The notes beneath the pieces were generated by a model that was not told the DNA's origin, searched no databases, and was given only the letters and a program-made list of their open reading frames with translations. The translations under genes and the position numbers were made by a program. A DNA stretch of 64,000 nt from Pseudoflavonifractor capillosus (lineage in GTDB: Bacteria > Bacillota > Clostridia > Oscillospirales > Oscillospiraceae), in contig NZ_JACSNZ010000003.1 of assembly GCF_016902575.1 (NCBI RefSeq), forward strand, positions 1 to 64,000, written 5' to 3'. This document shows positions 43,904 to 53,197 of this stretch, piece by piece (position 1 is the first letter of the stretch; the number at the start of each line of letters is the position of its first letter).

Positions 43904-45157
43904 TTATCTGCGCTCCATCCGAGCGCCTAGCCGGGAGAACATCTCCTCCAGGCCCTCATAGCCCCGGTCAATATGCTCCAGTCCGGACAGTTCCGTCTCG
44001 CCTTGGGCACTCAGGGCCGCTACCGCCAGGGCGCCGCCGCCCCGCAGGTCGGTGGCGGTGACCGCAGCCCCGTGGAGCCGGGGCACACCCCGCACCCACG
44101 CCCCGCTGCCCTGAAGCGAAATATCCGCCCCCATGTCTCTCAGGCCCTTCACATGTCCAAAGCGGCGGGAAAACATGTTCTCCTGAAAAATGGTGGTTCC
44201 CCGGGCGGTGGCAAAGGCCGCCATGACTGCCGGCTGGGCATCGGTGGGAAACCCGGGATAGGGGGCAGTGGAAATGGGCGGTGCCGCCTTCATGGGGACA
44301 TCCCGGCTGCGACGAAACCAGATGGAGCCAGGCCCACTGCGCACCCGGCACCCCGCCTGCTCAAACAACTGGAGCACCGTGGACAGGTGTCGCCAATCCA
44401 CGCCCTCCAGCTTCACCTCTCCCCCAGTGGCCGCTACGCCGGAGAGAAGGGTGGCAGCTACGATGCGATCCCCCAAAATGGAGACCTCACCTCCATGGAG
44501 CGTACATCCGCCCTGGATGGTGATGACGCTTCCACCTGCACCCGACACGCTTCCCCCCAGGGCGTTGACAAACTCCTGGAGCTGCACGATCTCCGGCTCC
44601 CGGGCGGCATTGACAATGGTGGTGTCGCCCCTGGCTCCCACGGCGCACAGCATGGCGTTTTCCGTGGCTCCCACACTGGGAAAGGCCAGAGACACCACCC
44701 CGCCCCGAGGCCGACCCCGGCAGGTGATGTGCCCGTCTTGCTCCTCCACCTCACAGCCCATGGCGGTTAAGGCGGACAGATGCAGGTCAATGGGGCGTGG
44801 CCCCAGCTCGCACCCACCGGGATGGGTGAGGGTGGCCTCCCCCATCCGGGCCACCATGGGGCCCAAAAAGATGATGGAGGAGCGCATGGCCTGCATCCGC
44901 CCCTGGTCGATGGAGGGACGGCAGACACCGGAGGTGTCCACCACCAAGGTGTCCCCCTGCCACACGCAGCAGCCCCCCAGGTGTTGGAGGATGTCCACGG
45001 CGGCGTCCACGTCGGACAGATGGGGACAGTTGCGGATCACCACCGGTTCCCGGGTGAGCAGGCAGCCAGCCAGGATGGGAAGCACACTGTTTTTCGCCCC
45101 CTGAACCTGACACTTCCCCTCCAGGGGTCCTCCACCTTGTATGTATATCACACTCAT
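43904..45157 (-). CDS. murA: UDP-N-acetylglucosamine 1-carboxyvinyltransferase
   Basis: First committed enzyme of peptidoglycan synthesis, transferring enolpyruvate from PEP to UDP-GlcNAc; the target of fosfomycin. The 417-residue product has the substrate-binding K22-N23 pair in QGAKNSVLP. The active-site loop HPGGCELGPRPIDLH carries Cys116, the fosfomycin-reactive residue. It is the only MurA in the window and sits in the dcw cluster between murG and ftsQ. Confidence 0.96.
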   Translation of the reverse strand: MSVIYIQGGGPLEGKCQVQGAKNSVLPILAGCLLTREPVVIRNCPHLSDVDAAVDILQHLGGCCVWQGDTLVVDTSGVCRPSIDQGRMQAMRSSIIFLGPMVARMGEATLTHPGGCELGPRPIDLHLSALTAMGCEVEEQDGHITCRGRPRGGVVSLAFPSVGATENAMLCAVGARGDTTIVNAAREPEIVQLQEFVNALGGSVSGAGGSVITIQGGCTLHGGEVSILGDRIVAATLLSGVAATGGEVKLEGVDWRHLSTVLQLFEQAGCRVRSGPGSIWFRRSRDVPMKAAPPISTAPYPGFPTDAQPAVMAAFATARGTTIFQENMFSRRFGHVKGLRDMGADISLQGSGAWVRGVPRLHGAAVTATDLRGGGALAVAALSAQGETELSGLEHIDRGYEGLEEMFSRLGARMERR

Positions 45158-45216
45158 CGAAATGCCTCCCTTTCACGCTTTCCTTGGAGCATTCTATGAA
45201 AGGAAGGGCAATGGGG

Positions 45217-46326
45217 TTAAAGGATTTGCTGCAAAGCCTGGTAAATATCCTCTGCCGCCCGGGGGGTGGCCAGTTCCTTCATGGCCCGGCTCATCTCTCC
45301 CCGCCGCTGGGCATCACCCAGCAGTTGGGCCGCCATCTGGTAGATCTGTTCCCCGGAGCAGCTCTTCTCATCCACCAGCTGGGCAGCGCCCCGGTCAGCC
45401 AGGACCTTGGCGTTTTTGAACTGGTGGTTGGCTGCCACATAGGGAGAGGGCACCAGCATGGCAGGCTTGCCCATGGCGGTAAGCTCACCCAGGGTGGAAG
45501 CCCCGGCTCGGCAGATCACCAGGTCGGCGGCTGCCATCACCGTGGGCATGTTGTCGATGTAGGGGCGCACCTCCTGGTCGGTGACAGATATTCCCCGGCC
45601 CTGAAGATGTTCGCTCATGGCCTGGTAGTCCCGGCCAGCGCTGTGAATATAGTGGAAGGGGCGACCATCATGCACCCACTTCTCCACAAAGTTCTCAGTC
45701 ATCTGGTTCATATATCGTGCGCCCTGAGAGCCCCAGAAGGACACCACCAGGGGCTTGTCATCCTCCAGTCCCAGCTCTCGACGGGCCTGCTCCCGGTTCA
45801 GACGGAAAAAGGCCCCCCGCACCGGAGTGCCCGTCACCGCTACTTTTTTGGCGTGGGAGTAGAAGGCCGCCGCCTCGGGAAAGCCCACCATCACCAGATC
45901 CACCCGCTTGGACAGCACTCGGGTGGTCAGACCCGGGTAGGCATTGGACTCGTGGATGGCGGTGGGGATGCCCAGACGGGTGGCCTCCCGCACAGCGGGG
46001 AAGGAGGCATAGCCTCCGGTGCCCACCACCAGATCCGGCTTGAACTGGTGCAGGATACGGGATGCCTGCCACTGGCCCACCGGCACCTTGAATACGCTTT
46101 TGAAGTTATGGCGCAGCACCTTCCAGCTCATCTGCCGTTCAAAGGTGGACACCTTCACACACCGGATGGGATAGCCCGCCTGTTCCACCAGGCGCTTCTC
46201 CATCCCCTTCTCCGCCCCCACAAACAGGATCTGGCAACCGGGATGGTATTTTTCAAAGGTCTGGGCCACCGCCAGAGCTGGATTGACGTGCCCTGCGGTG
46301 CCGCCGCAGGTAAACAGTACCTTCAT
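45217..46326 (-). CDS. murG: UDP-GlcNAc:lipid I GlcNAc transferase MurG
   Basis: Peripheral glycosyltransferase that converts lipid I to lipid II on the cytoplasmic membrane face. The 369-residue product starts with the glycine-rich loop FTCGGTAGHVNPALAVAQ. It has HESNAYPGLTTRVL, the second loop SFWGSQGARYMNQM, and the sugar-nucleotide signature VICRAGASTLGELTAMGKPAMLVP. It overlaps no neighbour and follows ftsW by 10 bases. Confidence 0.96.
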   Translation of the reverse strand: MKVLFTCGGTAGHVNPALAVAQTFEKYHPGCQILFVGAEKGMEKRLVEQAGYPIRCVKVSTFERQMSWKVLRHNFKSVFKVPVGQWQASRILHQFKPDLVVGTGGYASFPAVREATRLGIPTAIHESNAYPGLTTRVLSKRVDLVMVGFPEAAAFYSHAKKVAVTGTPVRGAFFRLNREQARRELGLEDDKPLVVSFWGSQGARYMNQMTENFVEKWVHDGRPFHYIHSAGRDYQAMSEHLQGRGISVTDQEVRPYIDNMPTVMAAADLVICRAGASTLGELTAMGKPAMLVPSPYVAANHQFKNAKVLADRGAAQLVDEKSCSGEQIYQMAAQLLGDAQRRGEMSRAMKELATPRAAEDIYQALQQIL

Positions 46327-46336
46327 GTGTCTCCTC

Positions 46337-47563
46337 CTACTCTACCTTGGGTGCTACGATCTGCCTGGACACCGCCAGAATCAGCCCCACTTCTGCCAGC
46401 TGCACCACCAGAGCGGTGCCGCCGTAGCTGAAGAAGGGCAGCGAGATGCCGGTGGTAGGTATGGCACCGGTAACCACGCCGATGTTGCAGATGATCTGGG
46501 CCGCCAGCTGGGTATTGATGCCCACGATGAGCAGGCTGCCGAACCGATCCCGAGCGTGGAGGGCCAACCAATAGCCCCGAATGATGAGCAGCGCAAAGAG
46601 GGCAATGATCAGGCAGGCGCCGATCAGCCCCAGCTCCTCACAGACAATGGCAAAGACAAAGTCGTTGTGCTCCTCAGGCAGGAACATGTACTTCTGGCGG
46701 CTGTTGCCCAGCCCCAGGCCCAGCAGGCCACCGGAGCCAATGGCGATCTGGGACTGCCACAGCTGGTAGCCGCCGTTTTGCAGATCGCTGAGGGGGTCCA
46801 GCCACAGCTGGATGCGGGCGTTCATGTAATCGGTCTGGGTGATGACGAAGGCCAACGCCGTGGCCACCAGGGCACCGCCACCCACGAACCAGTACAGTCG
46901 AATGCCCGAGGCGAACAGCACCGCCGCCGCCCCTGAGCACACCAGGATCATACCCGACATATGGGGTTGCAGATATAGCAAAAACAGAATGATGACCAGA
47001 ATTGTCCCGTAGGGGATCAGCTCCAGCAGGCCGATGTTTTCGGCAAACTCTCCCATCCGTCCCAGGCGGGTACGGCGGTTCCACTTTTTGGGCGGAGCCT
47101 TGATCTGGTCCTTGCGTTTGGACAGTCGGGCGGCAAAAAAGAGGATCACCGCCACCTTTACCAGCTCCGAGGGCTGGAAGGAGAAGCCCAAATTCAGCCA
47201 CCGCCGGGCGCCGTTACTGGAACGTCCCAGAGGTGTAAAGATCAGGATCAGCAAAAAAATACTTCCCAGCAGGGCTGGCACCGACAGCAGACGCCACCGC
47301 TGGTAGTCGAACTTGGACACCCCATACATGATGACAATGCCTGCCACAGCGAATTTCAGCTGTCCCATAAAGTAGTAGTAGGGATTTCCGCCGGTGTCCA
47401 CACTGGCCTCCAGGTTATAGTAGGCGGAGGCATAAGAGGCGGAGAGGAGCATAATCAGGCCGATGGCAGTGAGCAGCAGCACCAGGGCCAGATAGGGCAG
47501 GTCCAGCGGGCCGCGGGCCAGCTGCTGCTCTATGGTCAGATCTCGTTTGGCTTTTTTTCGCAC
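46337..47563 (-). CDS. ftsW: Lipid II polymerase FtsW (SEDS family)
   Basis: Polytopic SEDS glycosyltransferase that works with the cognate PBP at the septum. About 408 residues with ten helices. Signatures are GARRWLNLGFSFQPSELVKVA, RLSKRKDQ, the extracellular loop YQLWQSQIAIGSGGLLGLGLGNSRQKYMFLPEEHNDFVFAIVCEE, and GISLPFFSYGG. I chose the GTG at 47563 because GGAGG lies 7 bases upstream. Position in the dcw cluster supports FtsW over RodA. Confidence 0.93.
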   Translation of the reverse strand: MRKKAKRDLTIEQQLARGPLDLPYLALVLLLTAIGLIMLLSASYASAYYNLEASVDTGGNPYYYFMGQLKFAVAGIVIMYGVSKFDYQRWRLLSVPALLGSIFLLILIFTPLGRSSNGARRWLNLGFSFQPSELVKVAVILFFAARLSKRKDQIKAPPKKWNRRTRLGRMGEFAENIGLLELIPYGTILVIILFLLYLQPHMSGMILVCSGAAAVLFASGIRLYWFVGGGALVATALAFVITQTDYMNARIQLWLDPLSDLQNGGYQLWQSQIAIGSGGLLGLGLGNSRQKYMFLPEEHNDFVFAIVCEELGLIGACLIIALFALLIIRGYWLALHARDRFGSLLIVGINTQLAAQIICNIGVVTGAIPTTGISLPFFSYGGTALVVQLAEVGLILAVSRQIVAPKVE

Positions 47564-47625
47564 TGGTGTGCCTCCTTCCAGAGAAATATGGGGCAAAATT
47601 TACGCTAGATGGGAAATCCCCTCAC

Positions 47626-48612
47626 TTATGCGCCGTAGCGGTACATCACGCCGGCAAAAGCCAGCAGGCAGAAGGCCACGGTGATGGCGGCAAATGTGAG
47701 TACGATACGCACTTCCGTCCATCCCCCCAGCTCCAGGTGGTGGTGGAGGGGAGCCATGCGGAAGATACGTTTCCCGTGGGTGAGCTTAAAGTACGTCACC
47801 TGAATAATGTCGCTCATGGTCTCAGCGATGTAGATGATACCCACGGGGATGAGAACGAGGGGTGCATCCACAGCAAAAGCCATGGCACACACAGCACCAC
47901 CCAAAAACAGGGAGCCGGTGTCCCCCATAAACACCTTGGCGGGGTAGAAATTGTACACCAGGAAGCCCAGGATGCCCCCGGCCAGAGCGGCGGCAAACAC
48001 TCCTACGCTGCCCTTGTCCCACCAGGCGGACAGCAGGGAGAAGAAGATGGCCACCGGCAGGGTCACAGTTCCCGCCAAACCGTCCAGGCCGTCGGTGAGG
48101 TTGACAGCGTTGACGCTCCCCACCATGACAAAGGCGGCAAACACCAGATACACCGCCCAGGGCAAGGGGATGGTAATGTTGGCAAAGGGGATGTACAAAT
48201 TGGGCGAGAGGTAGTTGAAGTGGCGCATCAGGGCCAAAAAGGCCACGGACACCGCCAGCTGCAGCAGCAGCTTCCACCCGGCTGTAAGCCCGGTGTTTTC
48301 ATGCTTGCGCACCTTGGCGAAGTCGTCAATGAAGCCAATGCCGCCGTAGATCAGAGCCAAAACCAGCACGATAAGGGCCGACCAGTCTCCCTGGGCCATA
48401 TCCTGCCAGCAGAACACCAGCACCGCCACGGTGATGCCCACCATGAACATGATGCCGCCCATGGTAGGAGTCCCCTGCTTGGTCATATGCCAGTTGGGGC
48501 CGATTTCTTTGATGGACTGCCCCGCCTTCAAGGCTCGGAGCACGGGAATCAAAAACTTCCCCACCACCGCTGTGACCAAAAAGGCGGTGGCCGCCGCTGC
48601 TAAACTCATCAT
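47626..48612 (-). CDS. mraY: Phospho-N-acetylmuramoyl-pentapeptide transferase MraY
   Basis: Makes lipid I by transferring phospho-MurNAc-pentapeptide to undecaprenyl phosphate. The 328-residue, ten-helix protein has KQGTPTMGG, the DDF motif in FIDDFAKV, NAVNLTDGLDGLAG, KVFMGDTGSLFLGG and APLHHHLEL, all family-specific active-site segments. It follows the degenerate Mur-ligase-like gene and precedes ftsW. Confidence 0.96.
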   Translation of the reverse strand: MMSLAAAATAFLVTAVVGKFLIPVLRALKAGQSIKEIGPNWHMTKQGTPTMGGIMFMVGITVAVLVFCWQDMAQGDWSALIVLVLALIYGGIGFIDDFAKVRKHENTGLTAGWKLLLQLAVSVAFLALMRHFNYLSPNLYIPFANITIPLPWAVYLVFAAFVMVGSVNAVNLTDGLDGLAGTVTLPVAIFFSLLSAWWDKGSVGVFAAALAGGILGFLVYNFYPAKVFMGDTGSLFLGGAVCAMAFAVDAPLVLIPVGIIYIAETMSDIIQVTYFKLTHGKRIFRMAPLHHHLELGGWTEVRIVLTFAAITVAFCLLAFAGVMYRYGA

Positions 48613-48643
48613 GGTTTCAAAACCTCCACACTCTCTTTTGTAT

Positions 48644-49183
48644 CTACGCCAAACTCAAACACTGGGCCGCCTGGTGCAGGGGCATTCCCAGCGCCACCGC
48701 CGTGGCCAGTGCAGCCAGGCTCTCATATAGGCCGTTCTGGCCCTGGGGCGCCCGCACCCGCAACAGGTCGTTATGGGTCAGTGCCTCAAATTCCACTCTT
48801 TTGTGGCGCAGGCACACATTCTTTGCAGTCAAGTCCGCCTGGGGCCGCCCATCGGAGTAGGCAAACACCCTGCCCTTCATGGCTTGGGCGGTGCGCCGTC
48901 CCTCGCCATCGTCCAGGGCCACCACCGTCACATGGGCCTTCTGGGCCAACTCCCACCGGGCCACAGCACAGGGGGACAGGGTACGACGATCCCGTGGCTC
49001 GAAGTTTTCCACCACCACGGCCTGGAACCGTTCCCCTTCTCTCTGGCCCATAATAGCCTCATAGGGCGTCAGCTCCACCACCTGCGCTCCTGTCAAACGG
49101 CGCAGCAGGCTGGCCGTGGCGGTGTTTTTCCGTCCAACCACGGCAATGGGGTCTGTGCTACTGATCGGCGTAGTCGATAACAC
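48644..49183 (-). CDS. Degenerate Mur-ligase-like protein (central domain only)
   Basis: A protein of about 179 residues between the division PBP and mraY, where murE and murF normally sit. Its second half (VVALDDGEGRRTAQAMKG, ADLTAKNVCLRHKRVEFEAL, QNGLYESLAALATAVALGM) follows the pattern of a Mur-ligase central ATPase domain, including the N-Y-x-x-A-A-x-A-x-x-LG signature. The N-terminal nucleotide loop reads AVVGRKNTATASLL, where a functional ligase has G-x-x-GKT/S, so the catalytic lysine is absent. The UDP-binding N-domain and the C-terminal domain are missing. It starts inside the PBP gene at a GTG or TTG. I consider it a pseudoenzyme or relic, not MurF. Confidence 0.6.
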   Translation of the reverse strand: MLSTTPISSTDPIAVVGRKNTATASLLRRLTGAQVVELTPYEAIMGQREGERFQAVVVENFEPRDRRTLSPCAVARWELAQKAHVTVVALDDGEGRRTAQAMKGRVFAYSDGRPQADLTAKNVCLRHKRVEFEALTHNDLLRVRAPQGQNGLYESLAALATAVALGMPLHQAAQCLSLA

Positions 49184-51566
49184 TGCTAACAAACCTCACT
49201 TCCACCACCGTTCCCGGTGCTACCTGTGTTCCGGAGGCGATGCTCTGGCTGAGTGCCTCCATGGCACTTCCGTCGCTGGTCACGCCGGTGGCCCGCAAAA
49301 ACAGGCCCATCTCCTCCAGTGTATTCTTGGCCTCCGAGGGGCTCAATCCGCTCACATCGGGGACTGTGATCTTTTCTGTGGGCACTTCCTCCCCCAGATA
49401 CAAGATCACGGTGGAGCTGCCGGGAATGGTCACACCGCTCTGGGGCAGCTGCCCGGTGACGGTGTTGCCGCTGCCCACCGTGCGGCAGCGGATGCCACGG
49501 TCGGTGAGCATGCCCTTGGCCACGGTGAGCTCGTAGCCGGTGACATTGATCATGGTGGTGTCGGCGGCCTCCAGCTCACCGGTGGTATACTGCTTCTCCA
49601 CACCCATGTAGTCCAAAATATCCGCAATCAGCTGACCTGCCAGCGGAGCGGCAATGTTACCGCCGCTGATATAGGTGCCGGAAGGGGTATAGTTGGAGTT
49701 GGGAGAGGATCGCTCCGGGGAGTCAAAGGCCAGCAGCACCAGCACCTTAGGGTTATCCACAGGGGCAAAGCCCATGAAGGAGCAGATCAGGTTGCCCGTG
49801 GTCTCGTCTCGCTTCTGGGAGGTACCCGTCTTACCGCCGATGCGGTAGCCTGCCATGTAGGCATTGCGGCCCGATGCCTTGGGCTGGGCCACCACTTTCT
49901 CCAGCATGGTGCGTATGGTGGAAGAGGTCTCCTCGCTGATCACCTGACGCTTTTCCTGCACCTGATGATAATAGACGTTGTTGCCGTCGTCATCACTGAC
50001 AGACTGCACCAGATAGGGCTGGAGCATGTGGCCGCCGTTGATGACTGAGGCAAAGGCGGTGGCCATCTGGATGGGGGTGATCTTGAAGGTCTGACCAAAG
50101 GAAGCGGTGGCCAAAGAGGTTGCAGCGTAGATGCTGGTGAAGAACTCCTCTCCCCCGGGCCAGAACACGCTGGTGCCCTCACCGTACAGGTCAATGCCGG
50201 TGGAGTCAAAGAGTCCATAGCTCTCCAGGTAATCCCAGAACATCTCCGGCCCCATTTTGGCGGCGATCTGCATCATGGCATCGTTGCATGAGTTCTCCAG
50301 CACCTGGCTCACCGTTTGATCCCCGTGTCCTTCCTTCTTGTGACAGGTGATGAACCAGTCCCCCACCTGCTCACCGCCGCTGCAGTAAAAGTGGTCGTCT
50401 TCGGAGATAATGCCCTCCTCCAAAGCGGCGGCCACCACCAGAGGCTTGAAGGTGGAACCGGGCTCATAGGTGTCGTTGAGGGCCTTGTTGCGCCACTGCA
50501 GGTTGAGAGCGTCGCTGGCTGCCTTCTGATATTCCTCACTGTCGGCGCCATACTCCTCAGCCAGGCTCTTGAGCTGATCCAGCAGGTTATGGTCAATGAC
50601 ACTGGCGTAGTCGTTGGGGTCAAAGTTGGGGCTGCTGGCCATCCCCAACACCGCTCCGGTGGAGGGGTCCAGGGCAATGCAGAAGCCGCCGTTTTGCACG
50701 TTATAAGTCTCAATGCCCTCAGACAGAGTCTGCTCCAGCATGGATTGAATGCTGCTGTCCAAGGTCAGGTGCAGGTTGCCGCCATTTTCTGCGTCAATGT
50801 ACTCCTCATAGGAGGAGAGCATCTCGGTGCCCACACCGGTCTTGGAGGTCACCACACGTCCGGTGGCGCCGGACAAAACGTCCTGGTACAGGGCCTCTAT
50901 GCCCTGGGCGCCCACCTTCACGCTGCCGCTGTCCTCGGTGAAAGCCATGAAGCCCAGAATATGACTGCCCACTGCCGAGTAGGGATAATACCGCTTGCTG
51001 GAAGGGGCCAGATAGAGCATGGAGGAGAGTCTGTTCTCGCTGATGAAGGTTCGGATCTCGGCGGTGTCTTCCTCTTCCATCTCCTTGACCAACACGTCAT
51101 AGGCGGAATCGGTGTATTCAATACGCTTCCACAGATTATCCTCATCCAGACCCAGCAGCTCCACCAGGCCGTCCACGATAAGCTCCCGCTTTTCCTTCAC
51201 CGCCTTTTGGTAGGCGCTCTCATCCAGGTTACCCGCTTCATCCTTGTAGTTCTCTTCTTTCACAGAAGCCAGAACGTCTCTGGGGGATAGAATGAGCTGG
51301 TAGACGGTGCCGGAGCGGGCCAGGGTGCGGCCCTGGCTGTCGTAGATGGTGCCACGTCCGGCATTGACCGCCACATCCCGGGTCTGCTGGTTGGCGGCCC
51401 GCTCTTCCCAGTAGTCATGCTGGAACAGCTGCAGCTTCACCAGCTGTGCCACCAGCGGCACAAAAGCCAGTACCCCTACCACCCCAAGAAGAAAGATCGT
51501 GCGGCGGAAGAGGCTTCGGTTCCCTTGGCCGGACATGCGGCCTGAATTCTGTTTGGGTTTTCCCAT
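49158..51566 (-). CDS. Division transpeptidase (PBP2B/FtsI/SpoVD type) with PASTA domains
   Basis: Class B penicillin-binding protein that crosslinks septal peptidoglycan. The 802-residue product has an N-terminal helix (about 22-44), a PBP-dimerisation domain and a transpeptidase domain with PGSTFKPLV (SxxK), ENSCND (SxN) and GGKTGTSQ (KTG). Two C-terminal PASTA domains begin near TTMINVTGYELTVAKGML and EKITVPDVSGLSPSEAKNTL. The ATG at 51566 follows AGGAG. Position after ftsL in the dcw operon supports a division role. Two PASTA domains are more like PBP2B than the single-PASTA SpoVD. Confidence 0.93.
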   Translation of the reverse strand: MGKPKQNSGRMSGQGNRSLFRRTIFLLGVVGVLAFVPLVAQLVKLQLFQHDYWEERAANQQTRDVAVNAGRGTIYDSQGRTLARSGTVYQLILSPRDVLASVKEENYKDEAGNLDESAYQKAVKEKRELIVDGLVELLGLDEDNLWKRIEYTDSAYDVLVKEMEEEDTAEIRTFISENRLSSMLYLAPSSKRYYPYSAVGSHILGFMAFTEDSGSVKVGAQGIEALYQDVLSGATGRVVTSKTGVGTEMLSSYEEYIDAENGGNLHLTLDSSIQSMLEQTLSEGIETYNVQNGGFCIALDPSTGAVLGMASSPNFDPNDYASVIDHNLLDQLKSLAEEYGADSEEYQKAASDALNLQWRNKALNDTYEPGSTFKPLVVAAALEEGIISEDDHFYCSGGEQVGDWFITCHKKEGHGDQTVSQVLENSCNDAMMQIAAKMGPEMFWDYLESYGLFDSTGIDLYGEGTSVFWPGGEEFFTSIYAATSLATASFGQTFKITPIQMATAFASVINGGHMLQPYLVQSVSDDDGNNVYYHQVQEKRQVISEETSSTIRTMLEKVVAQPKASGRNAYMAGYRIGGKTGTSQKRDETTGNLICSFMGFAPVDNPKVLVLLAFDSPERSSPNSNYTPSGTYISGGNIAAPLAGQLIADILDYMGVEKQYTTGELEAADTTMINVTGYELTVAKGMLTDRGIRCRTVGSGNTVTGQLPQSGVTIPGSSTVILYLGEEVPTEKITVPDVSGLSPSEAKNTLEEMGLFLRATGVTSDGSAMEALSQSIASGTQVAPGTVVEVRFVSSVIDYADQ

Positions 51567-51619
51567 GAGACATTCGCTCCTATTTTGCTGTTTGACAGGG
51601 CGGCGCATCGGGACAAGAA

Positions 51620-51654
51620 GGGCGTAAGAAACCAATCACTGTTTTCTTACGCCC
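51620..51654 (-). terminator. Hairpin between ftsL and the division PBP
   Basis: GGGCGTAAGAAA pairs with TTTCTTACGCCC around an 11-base loop. No T-run follows on the minus strand, so it is more likely an attenuator or processing site inside the operon than a full terminator. Confidence 0.5.
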
Positions 51655-51703
51655 CTCATCTTCTCTATGTCCGCATTTCATTGTATGTGTTCTGGGGCGG
51701 CCA

Positions 51704-52237
51704 TTATGACAGTACGCCGCTCAGAAATTCCTCGATTTGGCGAATCAGGCCGGAGACACCCTGCCGGGCCTCCTCATAGTACACAACGCTGTCTCCCTGG
51801 GAGAGATCCAGGTAGACCGTCTGGCCTGCACCCGCCTCCACCATGGAACCGTCAGCGGTGAGCTGCCGCTCCAACGCCGTCAGGTCAAAGGTCTTTTCAT
51901 ACTGGGCCATCAGTGTTTTTTTCTCTTCCTGTAGCTCAGACAGGGTGGAGCGCAGCTCCACGGTCTGGGCATTGACGGCGGCCAGCTGGGCGCTGCCCAT
52001 CACCAACAGAAATGCACAGGCAATGGCTGCCACAAATCCCACAATGGTGAAGGGAGCCACTGCACTCTGGGCTCGTACCTGAACCTGAGGCCGGGTAGCC
52101 ACCCGCTCCCGGGGCTGCACCCGGGGCCGACGGGGTTGCTGGGCACGTCTGCGCTCCTTGGGCTGAGCGGCGCTGTCTACCTTGTAAGCCACATTGCCAT
52201 AGGTGGCATATTGTCTGACTTTGCGCTGGGTTGCCAT
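51704..52237 (-). CDS. FtsL-like cell division protein
   Basis: A 177-residue bitopic protein. A long basic, proline/arginine-rich cytoplasmic N-terminus (about 1-60) precedes one helix at about 63-85, an extracellular coiled coil (NAQTVELRSTLSELQEEKKTLMAQYEKTF), and a C-terminal tail. Topology, coiled coil and position between rsmH and the division PBP identify it as FtsL. Sequence conservation in this family is low. AAGGAG precedes the ATG. Confidence 0.82.
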   Translation of the reverse strand: MATQRKVRQYATYGNVAYKVDSAAQPKERRRAQQPRRPRVQPRERVATRPQVQVRAQSAVAPFTIVGFVAAIACAFLLVMGSAQLAAVNAQTVELRSTLSELQEEKKTLMAQYEKTFDLTALERQLTADGSMVEAGAGQTVYLDLSQGDSVVYYEEARQGVSGLIRQIEEFLSGVLS

Positions 52238-52261
52238 AGTGAATATCTCCTTTATCTTAAC

Positions 52262-53194
52262 TCACAGCTTCTCAGCCACACGCAACTTGGCACTGCGAGC
52301 CCTTGGATTCTCTTCTAGTTCTTCTGGGGCTGATACGATGGGCTTCTTCCCCACCAAACGCACTTTGGGGGTCTTGCCACACACGCACACCGGAAAGTCC
52401 GGGGGACAGGTGCAGCCCTTAGACCATCCCGCATAGGCGGTCTTCACCAGCCTGTCCTCCAACGAGTGGAAGGAAATGATGGCCAGCCGCCCGCCGGGGT
52501 TAAGCAGGTCCAGCGCACCCTCCAGCATCCGCTCCACCTCGCCCAGCTCATCGTTGACAGCGATGCGGATGGCCTGGAAAGAACGCTTGGCCGGGTGCTG
52601 CTTTTCTCTGCACGCCTTGGCCGGCATGGCGCTGCGAATGAGGTCCGCCAGCTCCACCGTGGTCTTGATGGGGGCCTTGGCCCGCTCCCGCACAATGGCG
52701 GCGGCGATGGGGCCGGAATACCGTTCCTCTCCGTACTGCCACAAAATGCGACGGAGTTCCTCCTGGCTCCACCCGTTGACCACATCATAGGCGGTGAGGG
52801 GGGCGGACTGATCCATCCGCATGTCCAGCGGGGCGTCCTGCAAATAGGAAAAACCACGGGCTGCCTCGTCCAGCTGCGGGGAGGACACGCCCAGGTCAAA
52901 AAGCATACCGTCTACGCCGGGTATTCCCAGCTTGTGGAGGATCTCCCCCACCTGACTGAAGTTCCCACGCACCAGAGTGACCCGATCCATGAGCCCTTCC
53001 AATCGGGCCGGCGCCGCCTCCAGGGCGGCTGCATCCCGGTCAATGCCGATGAGGCGACCACGGGTCAGGCGCTTGGCAATCTCTCGAGAGTGCCCCGCCC
53101 GGCCCAATGTACCGTCCACATAAATGCCCTCCGGCTTGATGTTCAGGCCCTCCAGACACTCGTGGAGCAATACGGATTTATGTGTGTATTCCAT
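52262..53194 (-). CDS. rsmH: 16S rRNA (cytosine1402-N4)-methyltransferase RsmH
   Basis: Methylates N4 of C1402 in the decoding centre. The 310-residue product begins EYTHKSVLLHECLEGLNIKPEGIYVDGTLGRAGHSREIAKRL (SAM-binding motif I) and has LFDLGVSSPQLDEAARGFSY, RMDQSAPLTAYDVVNGW and FQAIRIAVNDELGEVERML. It is the second gene of the dcw operon, 3 bases after mraZ. Confidence 0.96.
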   Translation of the reverse strand: MEYTHKSVLLHECLEGLNIKPEGIYVDGTLGRAGHSREIAKRLTRGRLIGIDRDAAALEAAPARLEGLMDRVTLVRGNFSQVGEILHKLGIPGVDGMLFDLGVSSPQLDEAARGFSYLQDAPLDMRMDQSAPLTAYDVVNGWSQEELRRILWQYGEERYSGPIAAAIVRERAKAPIKTTVELADLIRSAMPAKACREKQHPAKRSFQAIRIAVNDELGEVERMLEGALDLLNPGGRLAIISFHSLEDRLVKTAYAGWSKGCTCPPDFPVCVCGKTPKVRLVGKKPIVSAPEELEENPRARSAKLRVAEKL

Positions 53195-53197
53195 GGA

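Noticed and set aside
48644-49192. Functional murF or murE
   Set aside because: The protein is about 40% of normal length, lacks the P-loop lysine and both flanking domains. I kept it as a degenerate Mur-ligase-like protein.
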